The position numbers and the translations under genes were made by a program. This document shows positions 15,216-23,771 of a stretch of 64,000 nt of DNA, one piece after another. The notes under the pieces were generated by a model, which was given only the letters and a program-made list of their open reading frames with translations, made no database searches and was not told the DNA's origin. The DNA lies in the NCBI GenBank assembly GCA_903959905.1, contig CAJBYO010000047.1:103374-167373 (forward strand), read 5' to 3'. Positions within the stretch are counted from its first letter, which is position 1. Each line of letters begins with the position of its first letter. This DNA comes from an uncultured Bacteroidales bacterium. Lineage in GTDB: Bacteria; Bacteroidota; Bacteroidia; Bacteroidales; FEN-979.

Positions 15216-16814
15216 ATGAAAAAATCAACCTTTGCCGCTACGGTTGTATTATTCCTTTTCATCGCCCTGTCTTCCGTTTCCCAAACTGTTCAGACCCTCG
15301 TTCTCCGCCCCGGCCCTGCTGACGGCATGGATTCAGACATCCGGACCGATATGCCCCAGACCCCCCGTGGATGGAGCCCCGATTTTATAGCCAATGCATG
15401 GACCGCCCAGGGCAATTTTTTTATTCAGAGAAGCCTGCTTAAGTTTGACCTGTCGCAGATCCCGGCAACAGCAACAGTGCTGGAGGCAAAACTGCACTTT
15501 TTTACAAACCTTACAACAGGCCATTACCAGCTTGACTCCGGCGCAAACAAATCGTTTTTATACAGGGTTACAGCGCCCTGGACAGAGGACCAGGTCACCT
15601 GGGACACACAACCCTCTTTCTCCCTGCAGGACCCGGTGGTATTGCCACAATCGGTGACACACACGCAGAGCTATTCCCTGGATGTTACTGCGCATGTCGG
15701 TGCCATGGTACAGAAACCCGTTGAGAACTACGGATGGATTTTCAAACTTGAAACTGAAGAGAGATATCGCTGCATGGTTTTTGCTTCCAGTGATAATGCC
15801 ACGGTGGAATGGCGTCCGGAACTGACCGTAAGATATTCAACCTGCTCAGACCCTGTGGCCGATTTCAGCCACACAGGGAGCGGCATGGAAATTCAGTTTA
15901 CCGACATCTCAAACCATGCCGACTCATGGCACTGGGACTTCGGAGACGCAACGTACTCGTTTGCTCAAAATCCAGTGCACTTATATGCAAGTCCCGGCAA
16001 TTACCGTGTTTGCCTGGTGATTGAAGACAGCTGCGGAACAGCCACACACTGTGACACCGTTGTTACGGAGTGTGCGAATCCTGTTGCGGGCTTTGCCTAT
16101 GGCCAACAGGACACCACGGTGTCCTTCATTGATACCACGCACTGCGCCAATCCTGTTTCGTGGTTCTGGCAGTTCGGCGACGGAGGCACTTCCACACTGC
16201 AAAACCCGGTACATGAATATGCCGGGTACGGTGCATACCAGGTATGCCTGACCATTGCTGATTCCTGTGGTTCCGGAACAACCTGCGCATTTGTCCAGCT
16301 CTTGGTTCCTTTGCGTCCCGGGTTTACGGCAACGCAGCAGGAAACCAACAATCTGAAAGTGGCCTTTCACGACAGCTCAACAGGCGCAACCAACTGGTTA
16401 TGGGACTTCGGCGACGGTAAAACTTCCGCCGAACAAAACCCGGTTCATCTGTATGACCAATACGGCAGCTATCTGGTTTGCCTAACCGCAGGAAACCAGG
16501 TCACATATGAATCGGCCTGCGATACACTCAGGGTTAAGAAGATCAGCGTTGATTCAAAAGGCAACAGCATCGTTTGCTATCCAAACCCATGCGACGGGCA
16601 GAGTAACTTCTGGTTCATCCTGTTTGAAGACACCGATCGGGCTGAAATAACGATCACTGACTATGCCGGACGTAAAGTCATGATGCAGGAATTCACGGAC
16701 ATCAAGAAGAATGAACCGGTATCACTGGATATCAGCAAACTCGGCAAAGGCACTTATGTTCTGGAAGGTTCGTTCAACAATTATAAACGAACTGTAAAGG
16801 TGACCATACTTTAG
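15216..16814 (+). CDS. Secreted DNRLRE/PKD-domain protein with type IX sorting tail
   Basis: The 532-residue protein has a signal peptide (KKSTFAATVVLFLFIALSS). A DNRLRE (CBM96-like) beta-sandwich follows at about 30-215: SLLKFDLSQIPATATVLEAKL, quoted in part, then WTEDQVTWDTQP. Three PKD domains at about 220-300, 300-380 and 385-455 each carry the WxFGDG core and QNPVHxY repeat (SWHWDFGDATYS, SWFWQFGDGGTS, NWLWDFGDGKTS). A Por sorting domain closes the protein (VCYPNPCDGQSNFW, then GTYVLEGSFN). It is a cell-surface or secreted adhesion or carbohydrate-binding protein with no enzyme domain seen. It is codirectional with the GH16 gene 60 bp upstream and may share its mRNA. Confidence 0.9.
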   Translation: MKKSTFAATVVLFLFIALSSVSQTVQTLVLRPGPADGMDSDIRTDMPQTPRGWSPDFIANAWTAQGNFFIQRSLLKFDLSQIPATATVLEAKLHFFTNLTTGHYQLDSGANKSFLYRVTAPWTEDQVTWDTQPSFSLQDPVVLPQSVTHTQSYSLDVTAHVGAMVQKPVENYGWIFKLETEERYRCMVFASSDNATVEWRPELTVRYSTCSDPVADFSHTGSGMEIQFTDISNHADSWHWDFGDATYSFAQNPVHLYASPGNYRVCLVIEDSCGTATHCDTVVTECANPVAGFAYGQQDTTVSFIDTTHCANPVSWFWQFGDGGTSTLQNPVHEYAGYGAYQVCLTIADSCGSGTTCAFVQLLVPLRPGFTATQQETNNLKVAFHDSSTGATNWLWDFGDGKTSAEQNPVHLYDQYGSYLVCLTAGNQVTYESACDTLRVKKISVDSKGNSIVCYPNPCDGQSNFWFILFEDTDRAEITITDYAGRKVMMQEFTDIKKNEPVSLDISKLGKGTYVLEGSFNNYKRTVKVTIL

Positions 16815-16832
16815 GGGAGGATGTTGGTTTGA

Positions 16833-16909
16833 ATTTACGATTGGACGATTTTAGATGTACGATTGAATTGTATGATTGACGATTTACGATTAGCGTTGTA
16901 GATTCGTTA
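16833..16909. repeat. Left copy of a 76-bp inverted repeat pair (CGATTTACGATT family)
   Basis: This segment is the reverse complement of 18793-18869 with about 4 mismatches in 76 bp. Internally it consists of degenerate acgatt units. With the right copy it encloses two minus-strand envelope-protein genes. The remaining non-coding sequence up to 17148 holds no supported gene. Confidence 0.88.
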
Positions 16910-17148
16910 ATTGAAAATCAATAAATTCATTCTGAAATTATAAATTGTCCAATTGTCCAATCCAACATCAGGTTGAGTGAACTTGCAAGCAGGCCTGAGA
17001 AACTGATTAACTGCGTTTTTAAATCCCTTCAGTGATCTTAGGTGTGTAAAGAACCTGTCAATGGCCGCATGCAACAGGTTATAGCAATTGATGCCTGTGC
17101 TGAAGGTAGCGATAGCAAATGTGAGTACCACAAGGCTTGTCTTTTAAT

Positions 17149-17898
17149 TTACCAGCCACCCATTGAAAAACTCATGGTCGTGTCTAATGTCGCCAGGAGA
17201 TAGATGCTGTAAATAATATTAAATACGAGTGCTGCAATCCCGATGATGAGTCCTGCAATGGCAAGCCCTCTTCCTTTATTGTTTTGTGGATAATTGTTAA
17301 ACCTCCTGAGACTGGCTGCACAGAAAATGATGCCTAACACCGCGAAAACAATTCCGAAAACCGGAATCCATCCCAGGATGGAGAAAATAAATCCAAGTAA
17401 GGCTTTCGTGTCAATTTTTCTTGAATCGCGCGTTACCGGTGGCGTTGACTTCCTAATTGCCGGTTTGCTTTTGATGTTAACCGGATAGGAACTGACAACC
17501 GCACTTCTGTCCGGGTTCTTATAAGATAAGCCCGGCCCGGGTTGCTTTTTCGTCTGACTGGCATTCATCACTATCATGGAAGGTTCCACCGCTGTTGATG
17601 CGATGAGTTCTTCACCAATCTGAACCTGGGGAGGATAAGTTAACTGGGTTTCCGGTTCGGGAATGGTTCGTTCATTTTTGCTCATGGAGTCTGATGGAAG
17701 CATTTTTGATGCCTTTTCAATTGGCATGGATTCCCGACGGGCGACCGCTGTAAGTTTGTACCGGCGCGTAAGATAATGTTTGCTGTATGTCACCTTCCCA
17801 TGCTTATAATGTCGTGTCGTTGTTGAAAATTGTGATTTCTGACAAGAGAAGGAAAAGATGATAAGCAACGGAAAAAAAAGGAGGCAGAGTTTTCTCAT
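17149..17898 (-). CDS. Membrane/lipoprotein-like protein with C-terminal DUF4190-type two-helix domain
   Basis: The 249-residue product has an N-terminal hydrophobic signal ending FSFSCQKS, so a lipoprotein is possible although the lipobox is weak. A long basic, Ser/Pro-rich linker spans about 25-165. The C-terminal domain has two hydrophobic segments (LLGFIFSILGWIPVFGIVFA and LAIAGLIIGIAALVFNIIY) around a cytosolic RFNNYPQNNKGRG loop, the DUF4190 pattern common in Bacteroidota. The function of the family is unknown. ATG 17898 begins the signal sequence. The gene follows a small lipoprotein gene by 20 bp and both lie between inverted repeats. Confidence 0.72.
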   Translation of the reverse strand: MRKLCLLFFPLLIIFSFSCQKSQFSTTTRHYKHGKVTYSKHYLTRRYKLTAVARRESMPIEKASKMLPSDSMSKNERTIPEPETQLTYPPQVQIGEELIASTAVEPSMIVMNASQTKKQPGPGLSYKNPDRSAVVSSYPVNIKSKPAIRKSTPPVTRDSRKIDTKALLGFIFSILGWIPVFGIVFAVLGIIFCAASLRRFNNYPQNNKGRGLAIAGLIIGIAALVFNIIYSIYLLATLDTTMSFSMGGW

Positions 17899-17918
17899 AA
17901 TTTGTGATTTAAGGATTG

Positions 17919-18506
17919 CTATTTCATTTTTATGGCACTGCCCATATTGTCCCACATGCTGTTGACAGAAGAGGCGACAATTATTGCTGCCCCGCCGGCA
18001 AGCAGTGTTCCTCCAACCAAGGGCACAACCCATGATGCGGTGGTTCGCTCTTTATCCTTCATATAAACTTCAGCATTTTTTATAGCCGACAAGGCAATCC
18101 GGATATATCCGCTGACAAATTTCTCAGGTACTGCCGAATCGGTTACATAAAGATGTACCTCCTCTAAGACCAGGTATTCCTGATATTTTTTATTTTTCAA
18201 ATACCGGTTCCCCCCGGTTGGGCTCGTTGTCATGAACTTGTAGCGGTTTTCAGGTAAGGAAGTAAGTTTGCCGTACAGCGTACTGTCCGTTAAGAGGGGA
18301 CTTGAAAAATGCCAGGCTTTATCTTTGTGGTGTAAAATGATATACTTGTTCTGCGTCTCAAATGATTTTACCTCCTGGGGAGTAACCTTGTTCACAGTTT
18401 GAACTTTGTAATAATACCTGCAACCCTGGAGCGGGCCGAAAAGAACAAGTACTATAGCCAGAATGAGGGCTGGCGTGCCTGGCAAATATTTTATACTCCT
18501 TTTCAT
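17919..18506 (-). CDS. Putative lipoprotein with C-terminal membrane segment
   Basis: The 195-residue protein starts with a basic, hydrophobic signal and a lipobox (FGPLQGC at about 27-33). A beta-rich middle follows (NKYIILHHKDKAWHFSS; EYLVLEEVHLYVTD). The C-terminal hydrophobic stretch is VVPLVGGTLLAGGAAIIVAS. I do not recognise a family; the general layout recalls small Bacteroidota envelope proteins that report on cell-surface stress. ATG 18506 was chosen because it begins the signal peptide; the longer frame has no signal. It forms a probable two-gene operon with the DUF4190-like gene. Confidence 0.68.
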   Translation of the reverse strand: MKRSIKYLPGTPALILAIVLVLFGPLQGCRYYYKVQTVNKVTPQEVKSFETQNKYIILHHKDKAWHFSSPLLTDSTLYGKLTSLPENRYKFMTTSPTGGNRYLKNKKYQEYLVLEEVHLYVTDSAVPEKFVSGYIRIALSAIKNAEVYMKDKERTTASWVVPLVGGTLLAGGAAIIVASSVNSMWDNMGSAIKMK

Positions 18507-18792
18507 GGTCACGTGTTGTTGGTTTATGAAGCAAAGGTATGGCCGTAACCCCGCTTGAGATAATTGGTTTCTGAGCAATTCTGTCTGGCAGTAGTATGAA
18601 ATCAGGAATAAGGAAGGAATATCGCCGGCTGTCGGGAATTAATGCAAAAACATGCCGAAAGAGATGGAAGGTTTGCGGAATACCTCAAACGATTGTACGG
18701 GAAACTGATTTATTGCCATATAAAAACATCCGGCATTAAAAAGCTTTACGTCAGATGAAATCTCAACTCACCCTTGCTTTGATCAGACGATG

Positions 18793-18869
18793 AACGATTC
18801 TACAACGCTAATCGTAAATCGTAAATCGTACAATTCAATCGTAAATCTAAAATCGTCCAATCGTAAATC
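18793..18869. repeat. Right copy of the 76-bp inverted repeat pair
   Basis: It is inverted relative to 16833-16909 at about 95% identity. The stretch 18507-18792 before it is non-coding on both strands as far as I can see. The repeat runs almost to the methyltransferase stop at 18873. Confidence 0.88.
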
Positions 18870-18872
18870 GGG

Positions 18873-19589
18873 CTATTTCAACTCAAACGCACAAAAATAG
18901 TAGTTATTCGCCGCGCCGATCAGGTCAAATTTCAGGTAAAAGCTTGAGGTAAACAACTGGAAGGCCAGGAATTCATGCATCGGAACATTGAACTGGTCAA
19001 AAAGAATGATATCACCTTTTTTGAGATAAGGAGCCAGCATGGTAAGCACATAGAGGGTTGAACTGAACAGGTCGGCATCCATCAGGATCACCTTTTTGCG
19101 GGTAAGATCCATCCCTTTCACAAAATCGGGAAGGGTATCCTGGAACAATCCTTTGTAAAAGTTTACCCGCCTGTCATCCGTCTGCGGTACATCTGCTGTC
19201 ATGGCACCCTGCTTGAAGCCGCCCCAGTCCTCGGGAAGGCCTTCAAAAGTATCAAAACCGGAAAACGAAGATGAGGGATTGCTGTTTGCTTTCACCCACC
19301 AGTTGAAGGAATGTCCGCCTGAAACTCCAAATTCAAGATAATTGATGGGCTGGTCAAGATTTTTTGTGCCCAGGATGTGCTCGTAGAGTTTATACCGTTT
19401 GTTGTAATCCCATTTCGGAGAGTAAAAATCGTTGAAAGCAATATCCCTGTTTTTACTGATCCATTTTGACACTTTCGACATGTAGGCAAGATTCAGTAAA
19501 ACACCCGAAAAAGGTTCAACAATACGATGCAGTTTGAAACGGTAAAAAAACCATTTTGTCTTCCTGATCAGGGTAATTTTAAAGGACAT
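18873..19589 (-). CDS. TylF/MycF-like SAM-dependent O-methyltransferase
   Basis: The 238-residue protein matches the macrocin-O-methyltransferase-like family, which methylates sugar hydroxyls with SAM and Mg2+. Visible motifs are [16 protein letters not shown] (about 82-97, SAM site), [18 protein letters not shown] (about 110-127) and the metal-binding [15 protein letters not shown] (about 161-175) with [11 protein letters not shown] (about 185-195). The target is probably a glycan or a secondary metabolite; the neighbouring YfhO and glycosyltransferase genes favour cell-surface glycans. ATG 19589 fits a minus-strand promoter element at 19621-19614 that lies inside the longer frame. Confidence 0.82.
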   Translation of the reverse strand: MSFKITLIRKTKWFFYRFKLHRIVEPFSGVLLNLAYMSKVSKWISKNRDIAFNDFYSPKWDYNKRYKLYEHILGTKNLDQPINYLEFGVSGGHSFNWWVKANSNPSSSFSGFDTFEGLPEDWGGFKQGAMTADVPQTDDRRVNFYKGLFQDTLPDFVKGMDLTRKKVILMDADLFSSTLYVLTMLAPYLKKGDIILFDQFNVPMHEFLAFQLFTSSFYLKFDLIGAANNYYFCAFELK

Positions 19590-19613
19590 GTGCTCTTTTT
19601 TTTGAATTTCAGA

Positions 19614-19621
19614 CAAAAGTA
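19614..19621 (-). promoter_or_regulatory. -7 promoter element for the TylF-like gene
   Basis: CAAAAGTA on the top strand reads TACTTTTG on the minus strand, giving a leader of about 19 nt. Confidence 0.5.
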
Positions 19622-19653
19622 CGAAAAAACTTATCATTAAATTATGTTAACGG

Positions 19654-19684
19654 TTTGGTAGTTTCTAAAATTTTTGTATTTTTG
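19654..19684 (+). promoter_or_regulatory. Complete Bacteroidota promoter for rpmH
   Basis: TTTG at 19654-19657 (-33 element) and TATTTTTG at 19677-19684 (-7 element) are spaced 19 bp apart, the expected arrangement for the Bacteroidota primary sigma factor. Confidence 0.7.
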
Positions 19685-19705
19685 CACTCCCAAAATAATG
19701 AACAG

Positions 19706-19867
19706 ATGACAAAGAGAACATACCAGCCTTCGAACAGAAAAAGGAAGAACAAACATGGTTTTCGTGAGCGCATGGCCACAGCAAACGGCCGTAAAGTATT
19801 GGCTGCAAGAAGGGCTAAAGGAAGAAAGAAACTGACGGTATCCGACGAAAAATTAGACAAAGAATAA
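19706..19867 (+). CDS. rpmH: 50S ribosomal protein L34
   Basis: This is a 53-residue basic protein of the large subunit. It is recognised by [20 protein letters not shown] and [20 protein letters not shown], the near-universal L34 sequence. The tail [11 protein letters not shown] is a few residues longer than in many bacteria. ATG 19706 lies 22 bp after a complete promoter, and a terminator with a T-run follows at 19922-19950, so the gene is monocistronic. The usual neighbours rnpA and dnaA are absent here, a common arrangement in Bacteroidota. Confidence 0.97.
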   Translation: MTKRTYQPSNRKRKNKHGFRERMATANGRKVLAARRAKGRKKLTVSDEKLDKE

Positions 19868-19921
19868 CAATTCTTTACTTGATTGACAGGATAAATCCGA
19901 TTTTACGGAATTTACATGAAG

Positions 19922-19950
19922 AAGAAGATAGCATCTGGTTATCTTCTTTT
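19922..19950 (+). terminator. Terminator after rpmH
   Basis: The stem aagaagata/tatcttctt has a loop gcatctggt and runs into TTTTTTTATTT. Confidence 0.85.
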
Positions 19951-19989
19951 TTTATTTAATTTGGTTCATTGATACTCTAACTGCCTGAT

Positions 19990-22470
19990 ATGAAAAACAT
20001 TGAATTCAAGAAACTGCTGCCATACATGGCCGCTGTTGTAATATTCCTGGTGGTCACGCTTGTCTATTTCAGCCCGCTCCTGGAAGGAAAGAAGATACTC
20101 CAAAGCGATATTGTTAATTTCAAGGGAGCCTCCAAGGAAATTGCTGACTTCCGCGATAAAACCGGGCAGGAACCCCTCTGGACCAATTCAATGTTCGGCG
20201 GCATGCCCGCCTACCAGATCTCGGTAAAGTACACCTCCAATTTGGTCGGCTATCTTGACACGGCACTGACGCTTGGGCTCCCTCACCCTGCCAACCTGGT
20301 GTTCCTCTATTTCCTCGGATTTTTCATCCTGCTGATTGTCATGGGTGCCGATCCCTGGCTGTCCATTACCGGTGCCGCTGCATTCGCCTTCTCATCTTAC
20401 TTTTTCATCATCATTGATGCCGGGCACAACTCAAAGGCCCATGCCATCGCCTATATGGCCCCGGTGATGGCCGGCATCATCCTCACGATGAAACGAAAAT
20501 ATCTATGGGGCGGAATTCTCACGGCCGTGTTTCTCTCCCTTGAAGTCAAAGCCAACCACCCGCAGATCACCTATTACCTGGCCATGATCGTGCTGTTATA
20601 CGGCCTTTTTGAACTGATCCAATCCATCCGGGTTAAAGAACTCACTCCATTTTTCAAAGCTGTTGCAGTGCTGCTGGTTGCCCTTGTCTTTGCTGTTCTC
20701 ACCAACCTCACGAGTCTCTGGGCAACCTGGGAATACGGAAAATATACCATCCGCGGGCAATCAGAGCTTACAAGCAACAAAGGAAACAGGACGACGGGCC
20801 TTGATAAGGACTATGCAACTCAGTGGAGTTACGGCGTAAGCGAAACGATGACCCTGCTTATCCCCGATTTTCATGGCGGGTCTTCCAGTGCAAAAATAAG
20901 CACCAACTCAAAAATTGCGGAGGCGATGAAAGTCAACGGCTTGTCCGACGGCGCCATCAGCCAGTTCACCAGTCAGCCGATGCCTTTCCTTTACTGGGGT
21001 GCGCAACCCTTTACATCCGGGCCGGTTTACGTCGGAGCCATCGTCATCTTCCTCTTTTTCCTCGGGCTCATCATCGTGAAAGGGCCACTGAAATGGTGGC
21101 TGCTTTCGGCAACAGTTCTTTCGATCCTGCTGTCGTGGGGGCACAATTTCATGGGGTTGACCGATTTCTTCCTGAATTATGTCCCTGGATACAATAAGTT
21201 CAGGGCAGTATCCATGATCCTTGTGATCGCCGAATTTACCATCCCGCTGCTGGGAATCCTTGCCCTGAAGGAAATTGCTGACAGAAAGCGGGATCAGAAG
21301 CGGCTTTTCCAGGGGATACAGATCGCCTTTGCCGTCAGTGCAGGGATCGCATTGTTTTTTGCCGCTTTCCCAGGGATGTTCCTCGATTTTGTCGGAGCCG
21401 GCGATCGTTACATGCAGCAGCAGTACCAGTTTCCCGAATGGCTGATGCAGGCCATCCGCGACGAGCGCCAACGCTTGCTCCGCCTCGACGCCATCAGGTC
21501 GTTTGTCTTTATCCTGCTTGCAGGAGGCCTTACCTGGGCCTTGCTGTTCGCCAAGATCAAAAAAGAATATGCATTTATTGCGTTGACCGTCATCATCCTT
21601 GCAGACATGTTCACCGTCAACAAGCGATATCTGACCAACGACAGTTTCACCTCCGGAACCAGGGTAGAAAATCCGTTTCAACCCTCTGCCGCTGACAGCC
21701 AGATCATGCAGGATAAAGATCCCGATTTCAGGGTTCTTAACCTGACCACCAGCACCTTCAATGATGCAGGAACATCTTACTATCATAAATCACTGGGCGG
21801 GTATCACGGTGCAAAGCTTCGCCGGTACCAGGAACTCATTGATCAGGGTATCATGAAAGAAGTTGAAGTATTTGCGAAAAGCATGAGCACCGACAGTACA
21901 CCGGTCATCAACATGCTCAACACCCGGTATTTCATCCTTCCGGGCAACGACAAACAACCCATGGCATACCCCAATACCGGGGCGCTCGGAAATGCATGGT
22001 TTGTTTCCGGGGTGCAAATGGTTGACAATGCTGATGCTGAAATAAAGGCCGTTCAAGGCTTTAATCCTGCAACAACGGCCGTGGTTGATAAACTGTTTGC
22101 CGACAACCTGAAATCGTTCACCCCGGCAAAGGATTCAACCGATATCATCTCGCTTGACACCTATGCCGCCAATGAACTCTCCTACAGTTACCGGAGTAGA
22201 AACGGCGGCCTGGCTGTCTTTTCGGAAATATATTATCCGAAAGGCTGGAATGCCTATGTCGACGGCCAACTCACACCGCATTTCCGTGCCGACTATGTCC
22301 TGCGTGCCATGGTACTTCCGGCAGGCGAGCATAAGGTCACCTTTAAATTTGAGCCCGCCGTGTATGCCATTGGCGAAAAAGTCTCGTTCGCAAGTTCTCT
22401 AGCACTGCTCCTGCTTGTGTTGCTTCTCGCCGCCACAGAGGGTTGGAAAGCAATGAAAAAACAGGCATGA
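19990..22470 (+). CDS. YfhO-family multi-pass membrane protein
   Basis: The 826-residue protein is a large GT-C-type membrane protein of the YfhO family. Firmicute members glycosylate lipoteichoic acid; the role in Bacteroidota is unproven but is likely lipid-linked sugar transfer to a surface polymer. Features are one N-terminal helix, the extracytoplasmic loop with SPLLEGKKILQSDIVNFKG (about 29-47) and FGGMPAYQIS (about 70-79), about 12 further helices, and a C-terminal beta-rich extracytoplasmic domain (YYPKGWNAYVDG, then FRADYVLRAMVLPAGEHKV) typical of the family. Its stop overlaps the ATG of the following glycosyltransferase (ATGA at 22467-22470), so the two are translationally coupled. 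Confidence 0.9.
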   Translation: MKNIEFKKLLPYMAAVVIFLVVTLVYFSPLLEGKKILQSDIVNFKGASKEIADFRDKTGQEPLWTNSMFGGMPAYQISVKYTSNLVGYLDTALTLGLPHPANLVFLYFLGFFILLIVMGADPWLSITGAAAFAFSSYFFIIIDAGHNSKAHAIAYMAPVMAGIILTMKRKYLWGGILTAVFLSLEVKANHPQITYYLAMIVLLYGLFELIQSIRVKELTPFFKAVAVLLVALVFAVLTNLTSLWATWEYGKYTIRGQSELTSNKGNRTTGLDKDYATQWSYGVSETMTLLIPDFHGGSSSAKISTNSKIAEAMKVNGLSDGAISQFTSQPMPFLYWGAQPFTSGPVYVGAIVIFLFFLGLIIVKGPLKWWLLSATVLSILLSWGHNFMGLTDFFLNYVPGYNKFRAVSMILVIAEFTIPLLGILALKEIADRKRDQKRLFQGIQIAFAVSAGIALFFAAFPGMFLDFVGAGDRYMQQQYQFPEWLMQAIRDERQRLLRLDAIRSFVFILLAGGLTWALLFAKIKKEYAFIALTVIILADMFTVNKRYLTNDSFTSGTRVENPFQPSAADSQIMQDKDPDFRVLNLTTSTFNDAGTSYYHKSLGGYHGAKLRRYQELIDQGIMKEVEVFAKSMSTDSTPVINMLNTRYFILPGNDKQPMAYPNTGALGNAWFVSGVQMVDNADAEIKAVQGFNPATTAVVDKLFADNLKSFTPAKDSTDIISLDTYAANELSYSYRSRNGGLAVFSEIYYPKGWNAYVDGQLTPHFRADYVLRAMVLPAGEHKVTFKFEPAVYAIGEKVSFASSLALLLLVLLLAATEGWKAMKKQA

Positions 22471-23771
22471 AAAAAGTTCTGATCATCAGTTATTACTGGC
22501 CTCCCAGCGGAGGGGCCGGCGTGCAGCGATGGTTGAAATTTGTCAAATACCTCCGGTGTTTCGGATGGGAGCCCGTTGTGTTCTGCCCCGAAAACCCTGA
22601 ATATCCCGAAACAGACCATTCTCTTGCATCCGATATCCCTGAAAATCTGGAGGTGATCAGGTTTCCGATCTGGGAACCCTACATGCTGTATAAAAAACTG
22701 CTGGGACAGAAAAAGGAAGACAAGATCAATGCCGCCTTCCTTTCAGAGAAAAAAAAGAACAAAACACTAGAAAACCTCTCTGTCTGGATCCGGGGAAATT
22801 TATTCATCCCTGATGCGCGTAAATTCTGGATCGCCCCGTCGGTCAAATTCCTCGGAAAACACCTGGATACTCATCAGGTAGATGCCATCGTTTCAACCGG
22901 TCCGCCTCACAGTACCCACCTCATTGCCGGACGGGTGGCAGCGCAACACCGTCTCCCGTGGCTTGCCGATTTCCGAGATCCCTGGACCAATATCGACTTC
23001 TACAAAGAGCTCAAACTAACTGCCCTTGCAGACAAAAAGCACCGCAAACTTGAATCGTGGGTACTGCAAAAAGCCGATGCCGTAAGTGTGATCAGCAACA
23101 CCATGGCCACGGATTTCGACAACATCTGTCACCGCCCTTACGAGGTGATCACCAACGGGTTTGACAATGCCGACACGGATCATGTTGCACCTGAAATGGA
23201 CAAAAAGTTCTCCATCGCACACATAGGAACCCTGGTCAGTTCGCGAAACCCGGTTACCCTGTGGGAAGCACTGAAAAATTTATTACAGGCCAATGCAGCA
23301 CTGGCTGATGATCTTGAAATCAAACTGGTTGGGAAGGTTGATTTTACAGTAACCGCCTCGCTTGAAGAATACGGTTTATCCCGCTATGTAAATAAAATTG
23401 ACTACCTGCCGCACAACGAGGTTGTCACATGTCAGCAGCAGTCGCAGGTACTCCTGCTCATCATCAACAACACACCCAATTCGAAAATGATCCTGACCGG
23501 CAAGTTCTTTGAATATCTCGCCGCCAGGCGGCCGATATTATGCCTCGGGCCTGAAGACGGAGATGCCGCCAGGATTCTTGACGACACACATGCAGGGCTG
23601 CTTGCCGGGTTTGGCGACGTTAAAACAATGGAAGGCCATATTCTGCATCTTTATGCCGCCTTTAAAGCCGGCACACTCACAACAGAAAGCAGCGGGATTG
23701 ATAAATATTCCAGGAAAGAACTGACGCGGAGGCTGGCACTTGTGCTGAACCAGATAACATCCGGAAAGTAA
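22467..23771 (+). CDS. Glycosyltransferase (GT4-like, GT-B fold)
   Basis: The 434-residue protein has a GT-B architecture. The N-terminal Rossmann domain begins KKVLIISYYWPPSGGAGVQR with the glycine-rich acceptor loop. The interdomain part carries AHIGTLVSSRNPVTLWEAL, and the C-terminal donor domain carries ILTGKFFEYLAARRPILCLG (about 343-362), where the E of FEY is the usual nucleotide-sugar contact. The N terminus matches Bacteroidota polysaccharide-cluster glycosyltransferases with a GGAGVQRW segment. ATG 22467 overlaps the YfhO stop; this start is preferred over an in-frame site 24 bp upstream inside yfhO. Its stop is immediately followed by the converging MATE gene. Confidence 0.9.
   Translation: MKKVLIISYYWPPSGGAGVQRWLKFVKYLRCFGWEPVVFCPENPEYPETDHSLASDIPENLEVIRFPIWEPYMLYKKLLGQKKEDKINAAFLSEKKKNKTLENLSVWIRGNLFIPDARKFWIAPSVKFLGKHLDTHQVDAIVSTGPPHSTHLIAGRVAAQHRLPWLADFRDPWTNIDFYKELKLTALADKKHRKLESWVLQKADAVSVISNTMATDFDNICHRPYEVITNGFDNADTDHVAPEMDKKFSIAHIGTLVSSRNPVTLWEALKNLLQANAALADDLEIKLVGKVDFTVTASLEEYGLSRYVNKIDYLPHNEVVTCQQQSQVLLLIINNTPNSKMILTGKFFEYLAARRPILCLGPEDGDAARILDDTHAGLLAGFGDVKTMEGHILHLYAAFKAGTLTTESSGIDKYSRKELTRRLALVLNQITSGK

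Noticed and set aside
16907..17131. Minus-strand 74-residue open frame beyond the DUF4190-like gene
   Set aside because: No family, signal or promoter, and its last codons run into the inverted-repeat copy; probably a chance frame.
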